Origin: CAMLDH01 sp966250375
GTDB taxonomy: Bacteria > Pseudomonadota > Gammaproteobacteria > Burkholderiales > Burkholderiaceae_D
Length of the DNA: 19,388 nt
Assembly: GCA_966250375.1 (NCBI GenBank)
Contig: CBINHE010000077.1
Location: 1-19,388 of the forward strand
Direction: 5' to 3'
Shown: positions 8,001 through 13,213 of the stretch, in pieces
Position numbering within the stretch: position 1 is the stretch's first letter
Layout of the letters: every line of letters begins with the position of its first letter
Program-made: the position numbers and the translations under genes
The notes under the pieces: generated by a model
Database searches by the model: none
What the model was told of the DNA's origin: nothing
What the model saw: the letters and a program-made list of their open reading frames with translations, nothing else

Positions 8001-8392
8001 GACAGTTTACTGAGGCCGCCATCCGTCGCTCCTGCATCCTTCCAAACCAGAGCAACGCCGGCGCTGGCTGCATTGGCGCCAAAGTCTTGGGTACGGGTGG
8101 CAGCGTGGCTGGCTGTGCCGCTATAAATAGGCACGCTCCCTTCGTCATAACCAATCAGGGATAGGGTGGAAACGGTTTGGTAATCGACCTGTACCCGTAC
8201 CAAGCCGCCGCTGGCATCGGTTAGTCCGGCCCAGTTCGACGAGGGTGAGGAAGAGCTGACACTGGCATTCAAACCGCCTTGCAGCACGCTGGTCGAAGCG
8301 GAATCGAGCTGGCGGGTGACGACCGAGTGCCGTACTGATAGGCGCGAAACAGGGTTTTGGTGACGCCATCGTTGCCGGTGACCGCTTGCCAC
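2066..8392 (-). CDS. Rhs/YD-repeat polymorphic toxin, 5' truncated and frameshifted
   Basis: This open frame of 2108 codons encodes a giant YD-repeat protein. In order: modules with repeated DESG motifs (residues ~40-800, mixed with beta-rich segments); a long array of YD repeats of the form YDxxGRxxxxxxxxG (clusters from ~190 and mainly ~860-1440), which form the hollow Rhs shell around the toxin; a LysM peptidoglycan-binding domain (~1468-1518, starting YRVNAGETLQTIAQEVYGDR); a Gly/Ala-rich hydrophobic tract (~1550-1720); two FxDDMAxR...NYWxP motifs (~1794-1838); and a variable C-terminal domain (~1975-2108) with the motif SGHYQP. Rhs proteins deliver such C-terminal toxins between cells. 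The GTG start at 8392 is artificial: residues 1-20 are out-of-frame sequence. The true frame upstream reads KWQAVTGNDGVTKTLFRAYQ and joins near 8328 by a one-base shift. No signal peptide remains. The gene may be silent, or the shift could be a sequencing error. The C-terminal toxin activity is unknown to me. Confidence 0.88.
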   Translation of the reverse strand: MASGHRQRWRHQNPVSRLSVRHSVVTRQLDSASTSVLQGGLNASVSSSSPSSNWAGLTDASGGLVRVQVDYQTVSTLSLIGYDEGSVPIYSGTASHAATRTQDFGANAASAGVALVWKDAGATDGGLSKLSYIRVWQQDAAGNWISKWQGSAAQANGSGLTTVSQAQAGMNDTALEYNAFGEVTRKGVNGGRQEYFNYDNAGHLWRSNSGDGIDKVSLYDNLGRQTAAIQSAGVGRSNLNLLTYASADQIAGLTDVRRTDIRYDALGHVVQKSAPERLQLQGGVNVRRGYSFVQIAASSKVVLTFNESGASASSWSGTNSVNLSWASLSNLGSGDVKVVMDYASAVYTTYVGAVYLGQDESGQPIYARDESGNIIGTPIQGGGVAQSRSQNLTPEQGVNGVNFSWQDSDALGGISRVTRVRVYKKDVNGYWQPVVDQNKFGYNGNAIEVAAPTNRNTNVQLQLRPAGSAGDTGWTNAGLINYGDALRFNASGMAAGNYEYRVLTTDPGTATRTTGAGALSLAPPRLSTLSLPMGFGAVGAGIYAWASPGSGIEQVLRVRPAGSSAAWTSYSVGARGSGYYGVDLNGLGAGSYQYELLWTRAGESSPYAHATGQINIVAATTVTQMITPPNPANYITGYIKAVYTSPVFIAFDESGNPILGPHYAWSSGGVVVAVPYTVSQIIRYDTVQVPVQVAVKGAPVIAGYDESGQPVYARDESGNIVYNYTYVTQYQAKQVPVYGNVTVTPPNPASYMTKAAMPIYSEPVVSGYDESGNALLRPHYKWQGNVVVAVPYTVTQNIPKQYSANNTTAANSAALSENTPASYVLSQAAGMNGDSRWLRPVLNQKVDRWGNVVEINDPRSQNYKTLLRYNANNALITQSQPDTDGNQTANSPVTQVFYDQLGRQVAMKDANGNLNGQVFDAGDNVVQEFHADGGVITNSYNAFAEKVKTTDALGNLSQYRYNKTGQLLTQTRSGVNGAGVGVYTVTTGNALAYTATRALTDSYTYDTAGRKLTQVNGNNETIRYAYDAAGNVTMTTLALGQTTRAVFDAMGRKTAEVDANGYAATWSYNYFGLLQSHTDIGGAKTSYAYDNASQLITQTNTRGQSLSYQYDAAGQVTRITDNALGKVTTYAYDLAGHRLQEKTTQGGVVYQDNHLAYDALGRLRDIADERVHISIDYDKAGNRTHMQTHAYDGDTGGDSNRWNAYDAMNRQVVVDGVDAAGNLGTQGHRVAYDKNGNRISDTSSSATEVYSYDALNRLSTVTKNGAVTDQRFYDGADRAVQQGTAAGGETHINRFDANGRMLYQRALNASNNAKYNISYESRYDAAGNLTGYTLQNFEGQAYTNNYSTTYKRMEGYKESTITGSSSLFNPGTTTNAYDVNGNLVAITDSTLGSNNRTIVNDINGQALLVNQAGNVQRTVVVNGEVLGRYGVGINAATPRDSAGNPNFAALAEFDFTYPAVGSNYPSATPSSYRVNAGETLQTIAQEVYGDRELWFQIAQANGLASTRDLKVGQTLTIPNRVGTIHNNTASYRPYDHAKIIGETTPNLPVPKNDGGGCGGVGQIIMIVVAVVATIVTAGAAAMAMGAAGGAWTAGLAVVTGTSGLSAGLAFAAGAIGGAMGSIASQGAAMAMGMQDSFNWKGVGLGALSAGIGAGMGSAFGGAQALQGLDTFGKAAVLAERAAIANALTQGVGVAVGLQDHFSWTGVAASAVGAGAGSLAGSATANMLGAEMMKTFGGKIISGTVAGFAGGATAAVLRGGRMSVEQVGRDAFGNALGNSIADGIGRGSQQEQVLGATFADDMAARKAGNYWNPVQDGVSSAATFGDDMAQRTTENYWSPQSATAPMSESQRAWFESLTAGGGAGTPIPSNSYAQRLNEARLAGAQDANKLGNAALDVVKGAWNGVIGVAEGVPNLLTGAIPGGSDYVPFLNGLRGQYNTSLVGPAAELVTGLGAFKILGEIGAATRVVNVEQALGENSAATAERVLFENKFPLDAIGDPKIVPTQALKNMSGNLNYVVLEDSRLVVGKSPHTSLTNNTSVQAAGEIQLYNGNVKWLDNASGHYQPTGPQIQGIAESAFDKIGLDAAGKFQFKVWTLDPSLPRGGKWVKQ

Positions 8393-8409
8393 TTCTTGTA
8401 TTTACCCAT
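8328..8409 (-). pseudogene. Frameshifted upstream portion of the Rhs toxin gene
   Basis: In the minus-strand frame used at 8409-8328 the sequence reads GKYKKWQAVTG, NDGVTKTLFRAYQYGT, then loses sense. The frame of the long ORF takes over with SVVTRQLDSASTSVLQGGLN. Inserting or deleting one base around 8325-8330 would join both into one continuous reading (...YQYGT-SVVTRQLDS...). Beyond 8409 the homology stops at the junction with a RhuM fragment on the other strand, so the N-terminal part of the toxin gene is lost. Confidence 0.65.
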
Positions 8410-8590
8410 CAAGCGGGCGAGAACAGTATTATCGTGCGCTACGAAGAAGCCACGATCTGGCTGACCCAAAAGCTATTGGCAGAGCTATTCGGTGTCGCCA
8501 CGCCGACGATTAATGAGCATTTGAAAAACATCTTTGGCTCAGGCGAACTACAGGCCGACCAGTTATTCGGAAATTCCGAACATCTCCTTG
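8404..8590 (+). pseudogene. RhuM-family (virulence RhuM / Fic-associated) gene fragment
   Basis: The plus-strand frame reads ENSIIVRYEEATIWLTQKLL, AELFGVATPTINEHLKNIF and GSGELQAD. This is the highly conserved start of RhuM-type proteins, with the WLTQ...ELFxxxxxxIxxHxxNIFxxGEL signature. Near 8562 the frame shifts by one base: the other frame continues SVIRKFRTSP-like before a stop at about 8586. Fewer than about 60 residues of the normal ~330 remain. There is no native start or downstream part. It abuts the broken 5' end of the Rhs toxin gene at about 8405, marking a rearrangement junction. RhuM function is poorly known. Confidence 0.7.
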
Positions 8591-8678
8591 AGGGGGCATA
8601 CATGTACCGCCAGTTGCTCCTCTAAAACTCGTGAATTTCCCTGGATGTTGTTGGTTCACTTTGGACGCGGCACATAGC

Positions 8679-8701
8679 AAAAAGCCCGCTGTTGGCGGGC
8701 C
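8679..8701 (-). terminator. Rho-independent terminator of ssrA
   Basis: gcccgc (8684-8689), loop tgttg, gcgggc (8695-8700), with an A-run at 8679-8683 that becomes a T-run in the minus-strand transcript. It sits about 36 bases beyond the 3' end of the tmRNA. Confidence 0.85.
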
Positions 8702-8736
8702 TTTCGGTACTTTTTGGACTTCTTTGGATATTAAAT

Positions 8737-9120
8737 TGGTGGAGGCGGCGGGAATCGAACCCGCGTCCAGAAGCACTCTACAGACAGTTCTACATACTTA
8801 GTGCTGCCATTTGATTTAATCCAGCCAACGCGGACGCACACGCTGTGGCAAGACGACTCACCTTGGATTTAACCTTGAATCAAGTGACCCGATTCAAGGC
8901 GATTCCCTGTAAATGACTCTACTGCTGTTGCCAGCCTACCCCAGGAACAAGATAGTGTAGAGCTAGCCGGTTATTAAGCGGCTAGGGGTTTTACGCTGCC
9001 ATTGCTGGTGCGTAAACTTCGTCGTTTGCAATTAAGCTTTTCCGGTTGTATTTACGAGGTGACCAGCCCTCGGTATGCCCTGCGCTGCTTTGCAACCCCT
9101 GTCGAAACCAGGTCGCCCCC
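8737..9120 (-). ncRNA. ssrA: tmRNA (transfer-messenger RNA)
   Basis: A 384-nt tmRNA gene. The 5' end GGGGGCGACCTGG (from 9120 leftwards on the minus strand) pairs as a seven-base acceptor stem with the 3' end CGCCTCC-A-CCA at 8737-8749, and a T-arm with GGTTCGATTCC is visible. The tag reading frame lies at 8991-9029 and encodes ANDEVYAPAMAA followed by TAA. tmRNA with SmpB rescues ribosomes stalled on broken mRNA and adds this tag, which directs the product to proteases. The 3' end of ssrA is a frequent integration site for genomic islands. The accessory block on that side (Rhs, SymE, RhuM fragment) fits this, but no integrase or second attachment site is in the window. Confidence 0.95.
8991..9029 (-). 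other. tmRNA proteolysis-tag ORF (ANDEVYAPAMAA)
   Basis: Twelve codons from the resume codon GCA to GCG, then TAA. The tag is two codons longer than the ten encoded in E. coli, and its end is AMAA rather than ALAA. Confidence 0.85.
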
Positions 9121-9135
9121 ATAAGCAGAAGTTCT

Positions 9136-9141
9136 ATTGTA
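9136..9141 (-). promoter_or_regulatory. Candidate -10 element for ssrA
   Basis: TACAAT on the minus strand, 15 bases before the mature tmRNA 5' end, which suits a short precursor leader that is trimmed. No good -35 hexamer is visible at the expected distance, so this is tentative. Confidence 0.35.
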
Positions 9142-9430
9142 CTGCACTAAATGCGACTGAACCGGTGCAATTCAAGGCCATGGCTCAAGAAGAGCTTATC
9201 CGTAAATTACATTGGGCTTGTCGGGCCGATGAATCATGCGAAACGCAATTATCGTAGCGACCAGCATCGCCAGCGCCCGATAATTATGCGCCTTCGCATC
9301 GAGATGCCGGGTACGCTCCCGGCTTTCTCCTCTTCACGACGGCGCACGCAACGCCCTACAGCATCCAGCATTTGTAACGGCGATTGAAAAGTGACAATAC
9401 TCACTATCTCATGAAGAGCATTGAAATAAG
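9142..9430. other. Intergenic stretch between ssrA and tRNA-Arg
   Basis: No convincing gene on either strand. A hairpin gccggg-tacgct-cccggc (9306-9323) followed by a pyrimidine-rich stretch is the only structure I see. Possible ORFs here have no recognisable similarity. Confidence 0.5.
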
Positions 9431-9506
9431 TGGTGCGGCTGGCGGGGATCGAACCCACGACCCTTGGCTTCGGAGGCCAATACTCTATCCACTGAGCTAC
9501 AGCCGC
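9431..9506 (-). tRNA. tRNA-Arg (anticodon CCG)
   Basis: A complete 76-nt cloverleaf with encoded CCA. The acceptor stem is GCGGCTG/CAGCCGC, the D-arm contains AGCTCAGTGGATAGAG, the anticodon arm is TTGGC-CTCCGAA-GCCAA with anticodon CCG, and the T-arm contains GGTTCGATCC. It reads CGG codons. Confidence 0.96.
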
Positions 9507-9581
9507 GTAAGAGGAACGGTGAAGAGGCATGAAGGATACCGTTTTTCTGGTTTGCCGTCCATGCAAAGTGGCTATATTTCG

Positions 9582-9610
9582 TTCCAAATCGAGCACGTTA
9601 CGTCTATAAT
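9582..9610 (+). promoter_or_regulatory. Candidate promoter for the dihaem cytochrome c gene
   Basis: TATAAT at 9605-9610 is a perfect -10 match. The hexamer TTCCAA at 9582-9587 stands 17 bases upstream but matches the -35 consensus at only three positions. It lies about 95 bases before the start codon of the cytochrome gene. Confidence 0.45.
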
Positions 9611-9705
9611 CAAGGGTTTGGCATGGCATTGCGCTGGAGCATTCGGGTTTCGTCCCCATATCCGCACAGCCGCCTACCGGTTTCAAAAATTGCATTGAGG
9701 GAATA

Positions 9706-10548
9706 ATGAGCGACGCACATCACGAACACGAATCCGCGATCAAGACACCAAAGCAGCTTATTGCAGCCATTGCTGCCGGCTTTTTAGTGCCGATCATCTG
9801 TATCGTCCTGCTGGTACAGTATGTCGCTAACGACAAGAAAATCGGCGCCGGTTCCGGCGGCGAAACTCCTGAAGCAGTCGCCGCGCGCATCAAACCGGTA
9901 GCAGACGAAGGCTTCACGTTGAAAGACGTGAATGCACCGAAACAATTGCAAGCCGGCGCAGACGTTTATAAAGCCGTATGTGCTGCCTGCCATGCGACCG
10001 GCGCGGCTGGCGCTCCAAAGGCAGGCGATGCCGGCGCTTGGTCTGCTCGTATCGCGCAAGGTTACAACACGCTGGTAACACATGCGGTCCACGGTATCCG
10101 CGCGATGCCGGCGAAGGGTGGCAATCCCGACTTGGACGAGGCTGAAGTTGCCGGTGCAGTGGCATTCATGGCCAATCAATCAGGCGCGAAATTCAAGGAG
10201 CCTGAATTGAAAGCTGCTAAACCAGCAGAGGCCCCTGCAGCGGAAGCGGCGAGTGCGTCGGCCACCGCACCCGCTGCTGCACCCGCCAAATTATCGGCCG
10301 ACGCCGGCAAAAAGCTCTATGAAGCCACGTGCCAGGCATGCCACGGCGCAGGCATTGCAGGCGCACCGAAATTCGGCGACAAGGCCGCATGGGCTGCACG
10401 CATCAAGCAGGGTTCCTCTACTTTGTACGAGCACGCGATCAAGGGTTTCCAAGGCAAGGCAGGCATGATGCCGGCCAAGGGCGGTTCTACTGCATCGGAT
10501 GACGAAGTCAAAGCCGCTGTAGATTACATGGCTGCTGCCGCAAAATAA
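9706..10548 (+). CDS. Membrane-anchored dihaem cytochrome c (c5-like)
   Basis: A 280-residue electron-transfer protein. Residues ~18-40 form one uncleaved membrane anchor after a short His-rich cytoplasmic start. Two homologous class I cytochrome c domains follow on the periplasmic side. The first has the haem motif CAACH at 92-96 and a likely axial Met at 134 (RAMPAKGG); the second has CQACH at 209-213 and Met 254/255 (GMMPAKGG). An Ala/Pro/Glu-rich linker (~165-197) joins them. The two-domain tandem form with this anchor is common in betaproteobacteria, where such proteins pass electrons in the respiratory chain; the partner oxidase is not known from this window. The start at 9706 has GAGGGA four bases upstream. 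Monocistronic, closed by a strong terminator. Confidence 0.93.
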   Translation: MSDAHHEHESAIKTPKQLIAAIAAGFLVPIICIVLLVQYVANDKKIGAGSGGETPEAVAARIKPVADEGFTLKDVNAPKQLQAGADVYKAVCAACHATGAAGAPKAGDAGAWSARIAQGYNTLVTHAVHGIRAMPAKGGNPDLDEAEVAGAVAFMANQSGAKFKEPELKAAKPAEAPAAEAASASATAPAAAPAKLSADAGKKLYEATCQACHGAGIAGAPKFGDKAAWAARIKQGSSTLYEHAIKGFQGKAGMMPAKGGSTASDDEVKAAVDYMAAAAK

Positions 10549-10565
10549 GCATTACGCGCTCAAAC

Positions 10566-10594
10566 AAAAAGCCGACCTTCGGGTCGGCTTTTTT
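10566..10594. terminator. Bidirectional terminator between convergent genes
   Basis: gccgacc-ttcg-ggtcggc with an A-run before and a T-run after. It ends the cytochrome gene from the left and the OmpA-type lipoprotein gene (stop at 10662) from the right. The TTCG tetraloop makes it very stable. Confidence 0.92.
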
Positions 10595-10661
10595 ATTGGC
10601 GCGGCATTGCATATTCCATTGCGCGAGACGATTCATGCATCGATTCGGCGCCGTGCGGTAC

Positions 10662-11354
10662 TCATCTTTGCTGCGGAACCTGGGGCGGTATTTGCGCAGT
10701 CGCCTGCTGCTCCGCCACGAAAATTTCCACTCGGCGGTTTTTTGCGCGATTGATGTCATTGTCGTTGGCGACCAGCGGCTCACGCGCTCCCCTGCCTTCG
10801 ATCTTGAAGCGGTTGGAGGAGGCGCCCTTGGCCTCCAGATAGTCACGGGTGCGGGCTGCGCGGCGCTCCGACAACGGATCGTTGATTGCGGGGCTGCCAG
10901 TGTTGTCGGTGTGGCCGACGATGGTGACCATGGTGTACGGATGCTCCACCAGCGTCCCCGCAAACTTGTCCAGCACCGGACGGAAATTGGGTTTGATGTC
11001 GGCACGGTTGGTGTCAAATGAAATGTCAGCCGGGATATCCAGCTTCAAGCGATTGTCTGGCGTCTGGCTGACCTGCACACCGGTGCCTCGCGTGGCCTGC
11101 TCCATTTCTCGCTTTTGCTGCTCCATCCTGCTGGACCAGATATTCCCAATCACCGCGCCGGCTGCGCCACCCAGCACCGCGCCTTGTGCACTTCGGCGGC
11201 CGCCGCCATCACCGGTGGTCGCGCCTAGTATTGCCCCTAGGCCGGCCCCTATGCCGGCGCCGGTAGCGGTACCCCGCTGGGTTTCCGTCATATTGGCGCA
11301 GCCCGTGAGCGCAATGGCGGCTGCGATGGTCGATACGACTACTTGCTTTCTCAT
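10662..11354 (-). CDS. OmpA-family outer-membrane lipoprotein (YiaD-like)
   Basis: A 230-residue lipoprotein. The signal peptide ends in the lipobox LTGC, with Cys 19 as the lipidated residue. A glycine-zipper region follows (~30-75, repeated GxGxG and GAVLGG motifs), then a charged helix (~75-90), and a peptidoglycan-binding OmpA C-terminal domain (~105-215) with the conserved ...VGHTDNTGS...LSERRA...GRG...NRRVEI pattern, followed by a Gln/Pro-rich tail. Such proteins tie the outer membrane to the cell wall. AAGGGG about seven bases upstream supports the ATG at 11354. It shares a terminator with the convergent cytochrome gene. Confidence 0.92.
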   Translation of the reverse strand: MRKQVVVSTIAAAIALTGCANMTETQRGTATGAGIGAGLGAILGATTGDGGGRRSAQGAVLGGAAGAVIGNIWSSRMEQQKREMEQATRGTGVQVSQTPDNRLKLDIPADISFDTNRADIKPNFRPVLDKFAGTLVEHPYTMVTIVGHTDNTGSPAINDPLSERRAARTRDYLEAKGASSNRFKIEGRGAREPLVANDNDINRAKNRRVEIFVAEQQATAQIPPQVPQQR

Positions 11355-11481
11355 GGTTTTTCCCCTTGTGTCATTAAATAAAGACTATTCGACACAAAGA
11401 AGCGATGCAAGTTCGCAACTTGATGGGAAGGATGCACTCTATGCGAATTACGGTGATGCAGGCACGAAGGCCGCCCTACTT

Positions 11482-11868
11482 TCAATGGCCGTTGCCTTTG
11501 TTGATCTGAGGTACGGCGACCGCTTTTTTCTTTCTGGCGACCATGCTGACTGCTGTGCCTACGGCGCCTGCAATCAATGCACTGCGCAGCAATGATTTCA
11601 GCCAAGACTTTCTCTTCAATGCGGATATTCCGCCGAGCAACAACGGCAGCATGGTTTGCAAACCGCCGCTAGCGGCACCGGTATGCCTTTTGAGCAGGCC
11701 AAAACCGATCATGGCGAGATAGCCGAGTGCATTCCTGACCAGCGATTCCGCGCGCAAACTCGCCTTGATTGCTTGCGTGGCTTGGCTGATACCGGACCGG
11801 TATGCCGCGCCCTCCTCGACCAATTGGGCCTTGCGTTGCGCAAGGGAGACCTGCGTGGAGTTCTTCAT
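11482..11868 (-). CDS. Small membrane protein, third gene of the YqjD/YqjE operon (YqjK-like position)
   Basis: A 128-residue basic protein. The N-terminal ~50 residues are charged and helical (STQVSLAQRKAQLVEEGAAY), followed by hydrophobic segments around 49-58, 70-85 and 92-108 and a Lys-rich tail. The segments are short and could be amphipathic rather than spanning. It starts 16 bases after the YqjE-like gene, in the place that YqjK occupies in enterobacteria, and resembles that family in its charged N-terminal helix, but the sequence match is weak. No strong ribosome-binding site is seen, so translation may be coupled to the preceding gene. Confidence 0.75.
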   Translation of the reverse strand: MKNSTQVSLAQRKAQLVEEGAAYRSGISQATQAIKASLRAESLVRNALGYLAMIGFGLLKRHTGAASGGLQTMLPLLLGGISALKRKSWLKSLLRSALIAGAVGTAVSMVARKKKAVAVPQINKGNGH

Positions 11869-11884
11869 TTTTTTCTAAGAGGCA

Positions 11885-12277
11885 CTAAAGTAACGCATCA
11901 CGATCACTGCGCAATTCCGTCATGGTCGCCGGCATTGACAACTTGCCTTGGCCCAAGATCGAGCGCGCATACAGGAATATGCCTATCGCCAGCAGCGTAA
12001 ATGCGGCTGCGAGGATCAACAGTATTTTCCATCCCAGTGCGTCCCAGCTCAGGTACACGACGAGCACCGTCCAATATGCGAGCGCGAACCCGACTGCCAT
12101 GATGCCGCATGCGAAGACCAGCGACAGTTTCAAGAAATTGGCGCGCACTTCCGAAAACTCCAGCGCGGCGAGTTCGATCCGATTCAGCGCCAAGCCGAAT
12201 ACATTCTTTGCGACCGCGATCAGTCCGACGATCAGGCCCGGACTGGCTTTGGCGGCACTCGTTTGCTGAGATTCCAT
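11885..12277 (-). CDS. Phage-holin-fold/YqjE-like inner-membrane protein
   Basis: A 130-residue protein with two clear membrane spans (~55-77, LVFACGIMAVGFALAYWTVL; ~86-110, KILLILAAAFTLLAIGIFLY) and an N-terminal cytoplasmic segment. The layout and the sequence around ELAALEFSEVRANFLKL match the putative actinobacterial-holin-X/YqjE family of small inner-membrane proteins. It begins 18 bases after the YqjD-like gene and has a weak ribosome-binding site. In E. coli the equivalent trio is induced in stationary phase and membrane-associated; the exact job is not known. Confidence 0.85.
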   Translation of the reverse strand: MESQQTSAAKASPGLIVGLIAVAKNVFGLALNRIELAALEFSEVRANFLKLSLVFACGIMAVGFALAYWTVLVVYLSWDALGWKILLILAAAFTLLAIGIFLYARSILGQGKLSMPATMTELRSDRDALL

Positions 12278-12295
12278 TGGGTCGATGGTTAGCGC

Positions 12296-12598
12296 TTACT
12301 TGCGCGAGATGAGCATGCCTACCAGCAGGCCGACGCCGGCGGAAATCGCGACCGCCTTCCACGGATTTTCCTGTACGAAGTCGTCTGCGGTTTCGACCAC
12401 TTCCTTGCCAGCTTCAAGCGCGGCCGCTTGCACTTCGTGCGCTTTCGACATCGCAGTTTCGAGCAGGCTCAGGCCTCTGGCGCGCAACTCGTCGGCCTTT
12501 TCGCCGGTCGCGGAAGTCGCTTCCCGAAACAGATCCTGCGCATCCTTCACCAGTGTTTTCATATCATTTCGCACGGTCTTCACGTTCGATGCCAGCAT
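12296..12598 (-). CDS. DUF883 family protein (YqjD/ElaB-like, ribosome-associated)
   Basis: A 100-residue protein: a long charged helix (~1-75) and a C-terminal membrane segment ending GVGLLVGMLISRK, preceded by the conserved NPWKAVAISA. This is the hallmark of the DUF883/YqjD/ElaB family, C-tail-anchored inner-membrane proteins. In E. coli, YqjD binds ribosomes through its N-terminal part in stationary phase. AGGAG six bases before the ATG at 12598 supports the start. First gene of a three-gene operon with the YqjE-like and third proteins. Confidence 0.93.
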   Translation of the reverse strand: MLASNVKTVRNDMKTLVKDAQDLFREATSATGEKADELRARGLSLLETAMSKAHEVQAAALEAGKEVVETADDFVQENPWKAVAISAGVGLLVGMLISRK

Positions 12599-12619
12599 GG
12601 CGCACTCCTATAGGTAGAT

Positions 12620-13213
12620 GAATATGGCGTCCCGCGATGCGGCGCGGGCGTTACAGGTTGAAATAATTCGGTTACTTCGGGGGCCATCATACCCAGCCAA
12701 ACCGGGCAGGGCAAGCGCGCCTTGGCATTGAGGATCGCGTTAAAGACGATGTTTGATGATGCGCATTCTGACTTTACCCCATGGGGCGCCGGGAATCAGG
12801 TAGCCGCCGCCGGCAGCTACACGCGAAATGTGGTGGCCTTGCCCGCTTCGCTATGCACCTTGATCCGCTACTGCATAACGTGCCGCAGGAGAGGGGCAAA
12901 CCGAGTCTGTCGCCCTGACCGACTTGCCTGGTGGTGAAGAACGGCGCAAAGATGCATGAGCTTAATGCCGCACCGGTTATCGACGATCTTTACTCATGCC
13001 CAACCGGCCTCGTGGCTGGTGCAAATCCTCCAGCTTGCGATTGCTTTCCTTGCATGCGAAGCAGCTATTGAGCAGCAACTGTTCGGCTCGCTTGCACTCG
13101 CTGGTGCCGCGTGCTTTCAATGCGGTCGGGGGTACACGGCGGCACGGAAACGCGGTTCGCTTTTCAAGATCATTGTCCTCCCCGACCGATCCCTATTTTG
13201 TCATCATGCGAAC
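12620..13213. other. Gene-free stretch holding decayed sequence
   Basis: No intact gene is visible. The part at about 12806-12971 contains a histidine kinase fossil (separate entry). A short minus-strand reading at 13031-13087 resembles a haem-motif region (CFACK). The ORFs on the plus strand have no recognisable features. Confidence 0.55.
12806..12971 (-). pseudogene. Fossil of a histidine kinase ATPase domain
   Basis: On the minus strand the sequence reads IFAPFFTTRQVGQGDRLGLP, the F-box and G2-box of a sensor histidine kinase (normally IFEPFFTTKxxGxGTGLGL). After a frame shift it continues RIKVHSEAGKATTFRV, a stop, then LPA, matching the family's end (GGRIEVxSExGxGTTFxVxLP). There are two or more frame disruptions and an in-frame stop, and no upstream kinase sequence. 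A dead gene end. The match is by motif only. Confidence 0.6.

Noticed and set aside
8510..8776. Minus-strand ORF reading into the tmRNA 3' end
   Set aside because: Its N-terminal residues are a translation of the tmRNA acceptor/T-arm, a common artefact.
8700..9120. CRISPR array or additional rRNA/tRNA near ssrA
   Set aside because: No regularly spaced repeats or further cloverleaf are visible; all structure here is explained by the tmRNA.
9306..9323. Hairpin gccggg-tacgct-cccggc as a terminator
   Set aside because: There is no proper T-run after it and no gene ends nearby on the plus strand, so it is not called as a terminator.
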